A DNA stretch of 64,000 nucleotides, from the NCBI GenBank assembly GCA_009763385.1, contig CM019824.1, forward strand, positions 147,009,705-147,073,704, given 5' to 3'. Positions 56,746 to 64,000 of this stretch are shown here, piece after piece. The stretch is from Coix lacryma-jobi var. lacryma-jobi (taxonomy: Eukaryota > Streptophyta > Magnoliopsida > Poales > Poaceae). The notes beneath the pieces were generated by a model. That model was not told the DNA's origin. It saw only the letters and a program-made list of their open reading frames with translations, and did no database searches. Every line of letters begins with the position of its first letter. The first letter of the stretch is position 1. A program made the translations under genes and the position numbers.

Positions 56746-58642
56746 ATGTCACGTGATCGAAGGGGCTCTCGTGATGCAAGGCTTGCTACGGAGACAAGGG
56801 AGTTCTTGCAAGAAGAGGAAGAGGAAGAGATTGTGGAAATGGAGCAAGGTGGACAACAACAGCGCAATCCCTCGCGCCGAGCTTGGTCTACGGGTGGGAG
56901 TAGCGAGGATCCTACTCGGTCGGTTTGTGGGCGTTCGTCCACGGGTCGACGGAGTGTGGGTCAAGACAGTGCTGGAGGAAGTGGGCATGCTCCACCTCCT
57001 CCACCACCGCCTCCGGCTGCCGGTCCCCCGGGCGCCTTCACATTGTGATCGTCGGTGGTCAGACTCTAGAGGTTGGTGCCGAAAGGGAGGGTCGATCCAT
57101 CGATCCTCGCTTTGGGCAACAGTCTCCACAGTTAGCTGGGATGGTGTTCATCAACCGTGTGTTTCGCACACACGGTCAGGCCGGTGCTCAGATGGTGGGT
57201 CCAACTCATCTAGGAAATGTGTTGGATTATTCTGACAGGAAGAGGGCAAATGAGCTAAAGCAGCAGAGGTTGGAAAACCCTTACATGTATAGAAGGGATG
57301 ATTCAGTGGACATGCGCTTTTGGTCCCACTTTCAGCAGGACTATTACGTGTCTGTTCTCTAGAAAGGTTTTTGTGTGAAAGGGAGACCTCCTCTCATTGA
57401 TCATAAGCATCTTCGGATTCGGTCTTTGACTGACAGAAACAGTGAGCAGATGAAGGGTTTAGTGCAGAGGCTTGAAGAGTGGAGAATTCTGGGTCTCATT
57501 TCTGGAGAGAGAAGCTAGAATCAAGAAATTATATGTCAGTTCTGGGCCACTCTGTACATTGATCAGCCGAACAAGGTCCTACACTGGATGACCCAAGGTA
57601 CTCACTATAGGTGTGATTTTGTGACCTTTGCTCGGCTATTGGGCTTCAACAAAGAAGATCGCAGTGCTCCTAGACTGTCGTCCTGAATAATTTGATGAGG
57701 GTCACCCTGGATCCAAAGAGTGGGGACAACACTTATTTGAGGAATGATGCGCCGAAGCTTTTATGTCGGTTTGCTTTACCTGATGGAAGATTCAGCATCT
57801 CTCACTTTATGTGGCAGAAGATCTCTGAGGCATACATTGACCCCCACAAGGACTTGTCCTATGCTCCATACATTATGCATGTGATTGAGCATGTGGTTGG
57901 AGCTACTTTTCAGTATGACCGGGTTGTCAAGGAGTACAACGTCTGAAGTTTCTCCTCCACAAGCAAGGCTGAAGATGAAGAAGAAGAAGAGGAATCTCCA
58001 GCTGCTCATAGCGAGGCTCAAGGCCAGGAGCAGGCCCATGAGGATGTGCCTTTTGCTCCTCCTCCTCCGCGCCATGAGAGGCGTGGGCGTGGGGGTGCTG
58101 CTCGGTTTGCTCTCAGCAGGTTCTTCAAATGGTTCTGTTACAAGGCTGAGCGCGATGATCGGCATCAGAGGCAAGTTAATGAACATCTTGGGCTTCCTCA
58201 GGCGTCTCCTCTTTGGCCCTTCCCAGATACGTTCGACGAGTATGATGCGCAACATGGTAGGGCAGCTGGTGGCAGTGATGATGATGATGATGATGATGAG
58301 TTTGGTGGTGGAGGTGATTGTGGCAATGTTGGTTCATCCCTTTTTCAGCCTCCTCCCTTCTATCCTGATTATGGTGCTGGTCCGTCGCATGGTGGCGGGT
58401 CTACTTCGTATGAAGGTGGGGGTGGTGGCTCCTACATGGGCTTTGCTGCTCCCGATGCTAATCCTGCTGGCAGTGGTGGCCTTAGCGCTCCGTCGACTCT
58501 ACCTGATCCATCTAGTGCTCCTTCATCGTTTCCAGGTGGTGATGTGGGTGCCAGCGCATACTCGTCTATCTTCGGTGGCCCCTCCAGCAGCTCGTTTTAT
58601 GGTCATGGCGGCTATGATGGTTCTAGCGGCGACTACTATTAG
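56746..58642 (+). pseudogene. Third ORF of copia A, decayed (env-position, plant-transposon-type protein)
   Basis: ATG at 56746 (MSRDRRGSRDARLATETREF) with an acidic then Gln/Pro-rich N-terminus. The frame shifts near 57030 to a segment SIDPRFGQQSPQLAGMVFIN. A TAG follows at 57360 (after YVSVL) and another near 57517, then QFWATLYIDQPNKVLHWMTQ (about 57540), which resembles plant-specific domains found in retrotransposon accessory ORFs. The C-terminus (57960-58642) is acidic, then Pro/Gly/Ser-rich, ending GGYDGSSGDYY. It occupies the position of the env-like ORF of SIRE-type elements, but I see no signal peptide or membrane segment, so an envelope role is not supported. Confidence 0.6.
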
Positions 58643-59233
58643 TTCTTATACTTTATCGAAGCCTATCCTTTTTGGCACTTGATGCCAAAGGGGGAGTGTT
58701 AGGCTCTTTCATGATGTAATAGTTAGCCTTTGAGAGATTGTGGGTGAACTAAGTGTGGTGGACTATGTTTTTTTTAATTCGTATTGAACTATGTGTTGCT
58801 TGGTAGAGGATTTGATACTTTTGAGCTTATTGTAATATTCTTTCATGATTAATCCTCTACTTGTTATTCAAGTCATGCTTGGTGAATGTTGTTTTTGATA
58901 TGGCTATGTGATCTTTGAGTCATTTTCTTTCTTCCATAGCCATTCAATTTCTTTTACCTTATTGTTATGTGAATCACCATGTTCATGCATCATGTTTTAT
59001 TAAACATATATATACTGCTATCACACACTTAGGCACCCCACGAATTGCAAAATTTAGGGGAAGCTCTTGTCCTTGTGTATGTAACCTTGTTTAAAACAAG
59101 GTTTGAAATTCAAAATCCATAGCACACACTAAGGGAGAGCTTGAACTAAATTTTGGAATTCAAAAGCTTAAATTCTTTCTATCCTTATTGTAAGCCTAAG
59201 TTGGTTGTCATCAATTACCAAAAAGGGGGAGTT
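58643..59233 (+). other. Copia A 3' non-coding region with two polypurine tracts
   Basis: No gene. GATGCCAAAGGGGGAGTG lies at 58681-58698, and a second tract, CCAAAAAGGGGGAG, at about 59218-59231 precedes the 3' LTR start by two bases. The interval is AT-rich. Confidence 0.75.
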
Positions 59234-61267
59234 TGTAAGTGCATTCGCCCCCAATGTGGGTTTTGGCTAATTAATGACAATCAAATTAGGGACTAACCGT
59301 TTTATAAAGGCATGTATGTAGGTATTAGTCCTTAGAAAGAATTATGATGTTGATATCCCGTGAACAAAGCACGTTAAATTATGTTGGACAAAAGTTGCCT
59401 AGCTCAAGTGATGGATTGACAGTTTAATTTTAAACTTGAGTTATAGGTAAGTCGGACTATCAAGAGGGATACAAATTAGGCTAGCTAGATGTGGAGAAAA
59501 GTGCTCATGTCGACTAACAAAAGTTTGCTTGAGAGTCACCGCACGATCACGAACACATAGATGTTTTCTGCACAGTCGGTTGTACCGAGCATGGGGGTCA
59601 GTGGTACTGACCAGGGGAGCCGCGCGCAATGCTCTCTGGATGGGGTTCATTTTGAACTGTCGGTAGTACCGCTATAAAACCCGGTAGTACCGACCAACCA
59701 GACCTTTTTAACACCCTCTCTGTGTAGATCCAAAATGGCCTAGCGGTAGTACCGCTATAAAAGCTGGTACTACCGGGCTCGGTACCGACCCCATGGACTG
59801 TGCTAGGTCAGTCTGCGGACCTCTCTGTTCGTGAGCTAAATGACTTGTCAGTAGTACCGCTATAAAAGTCGGTACTACCGGGCTCGGTGGTACCAACCCC
59901 TGGTCGGTGGTACCGAGCGCCCTGAGTGACTTTTCGCAAAGCTCTCTGTTCGTGGCCATTTTGGCCTAGCGGTAGTACCGCCATAAGGCCGGTACTACCG
60001 ACCCCCGGTAATACCGACCCATTGGTCGATGGTTGCAAGTAAGTCAAACTAGATCTGGTGCAGTGTTTTTGGCTGGCCGGTACTACCGACCATGCATGGT
60101 CGGTACTACCGACATGCCTCGGGACTGGGCGACTATAAATAGCCACCCACTCCACTTCTAACCATTATTCACTCACTTCACATATTCATTGCAACCTACC
60201 AGCTGACAAAGAGCCTCCCAAGCATTGACTCCTCCCCTCTCTCTCCCCCTTTGCTCCTAGATTCAGGCCACGTCCAGTTCCCCATATTTGCCCAAATATT
60301 TTGCATAGTAACTGTCACATCGAATCTTTACACGCATGCATGGAGCATTAAATGTAGGTAAAAAAATAACTAATTGTACTTTTGGTCTGCTCATGTCGAG
60401 ACGAATCTTTTGAGTCTAGTTGGTCCATGTTTGGACAAAGTTTGTTAAATAACAACGAAAGTGCTACAGTAACTTTTCGCCACATATTTCGCGAACTGAA
60501 CAAGGCATTCTCTTGCAAGATTTGAGCTAAGGAAGTGAGAATAGAGAGTGGGAAGCTTCGATCTACGACTTGAGCACTTGGTTCCCTCATCTTGACGGCT
60601 TGGTTTGTGTTTATTACTCTTGGGTTCTTTGAACCCTAGCCGGTTAGGTGTTCTTCGTGGTAGCCCGTGTTGATTCATTTGTGAGGGCTCCTCGAAGCGT
60701 TTGTATTTTCCATGTGATTCTTAGTGGAGAAACTCGGCTAACCTTTGTGGTGGCTTGAGTGAGGCAAGGAGGTGAAAGAGACTCCGACCTTGGTGGTCAC
60801 CTCAACAACGAGGACGTAGGCACTCCTTAGTGGTTTGGCCGAACCTCGGGATAAATCGTTGTGTCCCACGTGCTTGTTGTTATCTCTACTTTGCATACTT
60901 CGCCTGTACTTGTGTTCTTCGTGTTCTTCCTTTCCCTCTCTCTTTCTTAGGTTGGGAAGGCTCGATCTACACTGTGGGGAGTAACCAAGGTTTGGGAAGA
61001 TTACAATCTTCGTCTACAATACTTAGGGAAGTGGGGTAATTACTAGATCTGAAGTTGTATTTCATTTACATCGGATTTGTAGTTGCTTTTAGGTTCCCGG
61101 TAGTGCCGTTTGTTTGTATCGGTAGTATCGGTGTTTAATACCCGGTAGTACCGACCCAAACAAACCGGCAATACCGGTCGTTATTTAACTACAAATTTTA
61201 GTTGTTGAGTTTCAGATTTCGGAGAATCACCTATTAACCCCCCCTCTAGGCTGATTTGATTCTTTCA
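59234..61267 (+). repeat. 3' LTR of copia A
   Basis: 2,034 bp, TGTAAGTGCA to GATTCTTTCA, followed by ACTTT. Same palindrome array and TATA region as the 5' LTR. A 12-bp deletion near 59793 relative to the 5' copy. Confidence 0.93.
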
Positions 61268-61357
61268 ACTTTACACCCTATAATTTTTTTTTGAAATTAC
61301 CCTCTAGGCTGATTTGATCCTTTCAACTTTACACCCTATAATTTTTTTTGAAATTAG
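61242..61357. repeat. 58-bp tandem duplication across the copia A LTR end and flank
   Basis: CCCTCTAGGCTGATTTGAT starts at 61242 and again at 61300. Each copy contains the LTR terminus, the ACTTT duplication and ACACCCTATAA(T)n GAAATTA flank. The second copy keeps the LTR-like GATCCTTTCA, the first reads GATTCTTTCA. Confidence 0.92.
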
Positions 61358-61723
61358 AGTTACACCCTACAATTAATAACAATATGAAAACGATCCATTA
61401 TACCAAACATGGTCTTACAGAATTTGTGTTTCGCTGATGTGTTAGTTATGAAAAGTACACCGATTGTGTTTTGTTGGTGTGTTAGTTATGAGAACTATAC
61501 AATAGTTTCATGTTGAGGACTACGAGTAACAAGTACTCCCTTCTTCCCACAAAGAAAATGTCTTTAACGTTGATTAAATATATAAGAAAATATTAATCTG
61601 TATAATCTATAATTAATATAGTTAGATGAATCGTGGGATATATTTTTAATAAACATATTTAGAGATATAAATATTACTAATATTTTTTATAAGTTTAATT
61701 AAATTTAATAAAGTATGACTTAA

Positions 61724-62630
61724 GGCCCTATTTGGTTGGGTTGTGTTTTTTTAGAAAAGCCGCTATGAGTTGTGGTTTACTAAATTTTAGCTTTATAAAA
61801 GTAGTTGTGAGAAAGTCAAAAGCCCCTTTGATTCTAGGGTTGTGCCTTTTGAAATGCCCCGCTCACTAATGAGTGGACCCCGCTTGTCAACCCTATTCAG
61901 TCTTCTTACTGTGCGTGCAGGGGACGAGGCTTGCGGACGTGCAGGGCAGAGGGCTTGTTGGCCGCCGCGCAGGGGCAGAAGCGCTCACGCCAGCTCGCGA
62001 GGCAATGGCTCTCCGCGGCGGAGTCACTCTCGCCCGCCCACGAGGTCGCGGTGGAGCCGCTCGCGTAGGCTTGTGAGGCCACAACGGAGCCGCAGTCGCC
62101 CGCTCGTGAGGTCGTGGTGGAGCCGCAGTCGCCTGCCCGTGAGACCATGGCGGAGGCGCTCGCGTGCACGCCCTCGAGGTAGGGACGGAGGTGCATGCCT
62201 GCGCTGGCCGGCAAGGCTGCGGCGGAGCTGCTCTAGCCCGCCCAGGATGACGCTGCGCAGTTCGTCATAGAGGGAGGGGTGGTGGAGTTCGTCGGAGAGG
62301 GAGGGGAAGCATAGTTCGCCGGAGATGGAGGTCGTGCTGGCAAGCGCGGTGGTGGGAGCAGAGCTGGTGGCGAAGGAGATGCGAAGTCCTTCACGATTCC
62401 AGTTGGACAGGAAAAAGAAGGTAATAAAATGAATCGTTTTGTTCGTAACCGGTGGTAGATGGATAATTTTTTACCTTAAAAACAGCTGAAAACAAGATGA
62501 AAAGTGCTTTTAAGGTTTTATAGTAAAGCAAAAACAGCTTTTGGTTCAAAACAACCATGGTTTTTTAGTTCTGGTTGTTTTTTGGCTTTTATAAAAGTTA
62601 AAGCAAGTTGAAAAACCTAAACCAACGGGG
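61724..62630. mobile_element. TIR element with GC-rich cargo (possible Pack-type Harbinger)
   Basis: Flanked by TAA (61721-61723 and 62631-62633). Imperfect inverted ends GGCCCTATTTGGTTGG and ...CTAAACCAACGGGG, with sub-terminal TTTTATAAAAGT copies on both sides. The AT-rich ends enclose a strongly GC-rich block (about 61900-62400) with a 33-bp minisatellite. No transposase. The cargo resembles captured coding-like DNA, but its source is not recognised. Confidence 0.5.
62040..62171. repeat. 33-bp minisatellite, four copies
   Basis: Units start at about 62040, 62073, 62106 and 62139 with the theme (GT)GAGGTCGTGGTGGAGCCGC. Open frames on both strands, but no recognised protein. Confidence 0.8.
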
Positions 62631-62667
62631 TAAGTCTCACGGTGACATTTTTTTGTTTGGACGGGAG

Positions 62668-63336
62668 ACATGAAGGTTCAAAGTTGACTGCAACATGCTA
62701 CTGCTAGCATCAGTCTGTAATGACGACGAATTGACGCCATGTTTTGTTTGACCAGAGACCGTAGATAGGCGCCGGCGCTCCTTTCATGTAAAAACGATGT
62801 AGCGCGGATTAACTGGAAACGAAGCACAATCTTGGCATGCATTGCATGCATGTACCAGGTAGCGGTCAAAGAAGCGGCGACGCGCGCTGCCGCTCGCCAC
62901 GCATGGCGGCGCGTCGCGACAACCGGCATCATCAGCCGGCCGGAGAAAAGCCTGGAGCACCGCCGCATGAGAAGTCGGAAGCTGACACAATCACCTCACG
63001 TCCTCATGCATACTGCCGTCACAGCTGTGGAGACCGGCATTAATCCACCGAACTAGATATCTGAATCAGACGCGTCACGCCACCTGAACAGTCCGTTTTC
63101 GCACCCGAATTTGTCAATTCTTAGTTTATCAGCACTGCTGCGCTGGATTAAAGTTGAAGGATCGACGACCATGGCCACGCAGCACGCACGGTCCAAATCC
63201 AAAGAGAGCTAAAGAAAACATGGAGGCTAGGCCAGGCTGCTAGGCTATGGCGCTTTGCTGCTAAGCGAGAGATTGAAGGAGAAGCGGCGAATCTATGTGC
63301 ATTTGCAATGCCAAGACGACGATCAGGCGCCGCGCG
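62668..63336. other. 3' flank of the MYB gene; no gene seen
   Basis: Mixed-composition non-coding sequence. The part nearest 63336 should include the 3' UTR of the minus-strand MYB gene; a short poly(A)-signal-like region was not certain. Small open frames around 62680-63060 have no recognisable domain. Confidence 0.5.
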
Positions 63337-63898
63337 TCACATCCAGTGGTCCACTTGATCGAAGCCGCCGCCGCAGCCGCCGCCGGGGTACTGGTCGAAC
63401 GGATCGACGCCGAAGCCGAAGGCGCCGCCCGCGCCGCCGGTGCTGGGGAAGACGCCGCCCCAGCCGGCGTCCATGATGCCATCCATGCCGAACAGGTACA
63501 TGGGCTCCGGCCACTCCGACGCCGCCGTGGCCGAGGCCGAGGAGGAGCAGGACGGCGAGACCACGGACGCGGACCCAGCCGAGGCAGAGGAGACAGAGCC
63601 GCAGTGGCTTGCCACCGCCGCCGGCGGCGGCAGCGGCGCCATGATGTCGTGCGGCTGGAGCATCGGCGTGATGTCGCTTCCCCCCGCGCCGCCCTCCTGC
63701 ATGAGCTTCCCGCCGTTCCGCGCCTGCTGCGATTCCTGCTCGGGAGGAGGAGGAGGAGCGAGCGGCTCCTGCTGCAATGGCAGGTGGGTGACGGGGTCGA
63801 TCCCCATCCGGAGCAGCTTCTTGCGGATGTGCGTGTTCCAGTGGTTCTTGATCTCGTTGTCCGTCCTCCCCGGTAGCTGCGCCGCGATCTTGGACCAC
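63337..63898 (-). CDS. R2R3-MYB transcription factor, last exon
   Basis: The exon begins at 63898 after a CGCACGCAG acceptor in phase 2, the usual second-intron position of plant R2R3-MYB genes inside the R3 repeat. It encodes WSKIAAQLPGRTDNEIKNHW (third helix of R3, DNA-contacting), then NTHIRKKLLRMGIDPVTH, a motif common to several R2R3 subgroups (MYB41/53/92/93-like and MYB42/85-like). A Pro/Gln/Ser/Ala-rich presumed activation region follows, with GFGVDPFDQYP near the end and stop TGA at 63337. The R2 repeat and the start of R3 lie outside the window. Codon third positions are very GC-rich, typical of grass genes. Nuclear transcription factor; target pathway not assignable from this exon. 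Confidence 0.93.
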
Positions 63899-64000
63899 CT
63901 GCGTGCGTGCGTCATGCCGCCCCAAGCATGAAAACAGGGGACCAGTAGTCCGCAGTGAGAGTGAGACGACCCGGAGGCGTTTGACGACGAACGGAGCCCA
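63899..64000 (-). other. Part of MYB intron 2
   Basis: Lies upstream of the last exon in gene sense; no coding match to the missing R2/R3 sequence. The upstream exons must be beyond the window. Confidence 0.8.

Larger units (their letters stand above)
15827..61267 (+). mobile_element. Ty1/copia element A (SIRE/Maximus-like), expanded by nested insertions
   Basis: Two about 2.04 kb LTRs in direct orientation flanked by ACTTT (15822-15826 and 61268-61272). Internal order: initiator-Met primer-binding site, gag, protease, integrase, reverse transcriptase, RNase H, a third ORF with its own TATA box, and repeated polypurine tracts. The extra 3' ORF, long LTRs and duplicated polypurine tracts suggest the SIRE/Maximus lineage (inference). 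Removing the insertions at 17961-19916, 25194-40305, 40971-55380 and 55871-56620 leaves an element of about 13 kb. All reading frames are broken. Confidence 0.9.
61536..62667. mobile_element. Stowaway-like MITE, split by another TIR element
   Basis: The left end CTCCCTTCTTCCCACAAAG after TA (61534-61535), and the right end ...GACATTTTTTTGTTTGGACG GGAG at 62643-62667, form inverted repeats (CTCCC...CAAA.AAAATGTC). The interior 61560-61720 is AT-rich, like grass Stowaway-type MITEs. The right TA is not preserved. The inserted element occupies 61724-62630. Confidence 0.5.

Noticed and set aside
56746..58642. Calling ORF3 of copia A an envelope gene
   Set aside because: Only the position suggests it; no signal peptide, membrane segment or fusion-like region is visible, so it is listed as an accessory ORF of unknown role.
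63255..63931. Plus-strand open frames across the MYB exon
   Set aside because: Arg/Ala-rich shadows of the GC-rich minus-strand coding exon.
1..64000. tRNA, rRNA or snRNA genes
   Set aside because: No cloverleaf box A/B pairs or conserved rRNA segments recognised; tRNA-complementary sites are only retrotransposon primer-binding sites.

Overview
The window looks like a retrotransposon-packed intergenic region of a grass genome, probably a panicoid grass (maize, sorghum or sugarcane type). The evidence is Ty3/gypsy Tat-lineage elements with antisense accessory genes, Ty1/copia elements with about 2 kb LTRs, Ac/Ds-type hAT elements, Tourist and Stowaway-like MITEs, and a GC-rich R2R3-MYB exon. 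Only one host gene is recognised: the last exon of an R2R3-MYB transcription factor on the minus strand at the right edge (63337-63898).

Left block (1-13843). The right part of a chromovirus-like LTR (1-810) abuts the 3' part of a Tat-lineage gypsy element, D (811-6082). D carries a three-exon antisense gene (1439-5013) with an uninterrupted reading frame of 1,117 codons. D sits in the gag of copia element C (minus strand, 6083-10374). C lies against an oppositely oriented LTR of the same family (E1, 10375-12456), and E1 abuts a third, older LTR (E2, 12457-13843). Non-coding DNA with a Tourist-like MITE follows (13844-15826).

Central block (15827-61267). This is one copia element, A (LTRs 15827-17872 and 59234-61267, target-site duplication ACTTT), expanded to about 45 kb by nested insertions. 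(i) A minus-strand solo LTR splits gag (17961-19916, TSD GATAG). (ii) A 15.1 kb Tat-lineage gypsy element, 'Gypsy A', splits RNase H (25194-40305, TSD GAAGG/AAAGG); it carries a five-exon antisense gene whose exon phases all match. (iii) A hAT-like element (40971-55380, TSD TTTTAGTA) is itself split by copia B on the minus strand (42085-55372, TSD TATAT). Copia B in turn contains a solo LTR (48785-50184, TSD GGGGT) and a Ds-like element (50955-51564, TSD AGCAAAAC). (iv) A second Ds-like element lies in the leader of A's third ORF (55871-56620, TSD GTACCGAC). Copia A also has an extra, decayed 3' ORF behind its own TATA box.

Right flank (61268-64000). This holds a 58-bp duplication across the LTR end, a Stowaway-like MITE split by a second TIR element that carries a GC-rich 33-bp minisatellite, and then the MYB gene end.

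The least ordinary observations are four. First, the two antisense genes each have a TATA box about 145 bp upstream of the ATG and spliced frames that close exactly; one has a histone-H3-tail-like N-terminus. Second, the copia B/C/E LTRs carry arrays of hairpins whose stem arms co-vary. Third, several unrelated LTR families contain family-specific short palindromes. Fourth, LTR divergence runs opposite to nesting order. All comparisons were made by eye, so counts are approximate.
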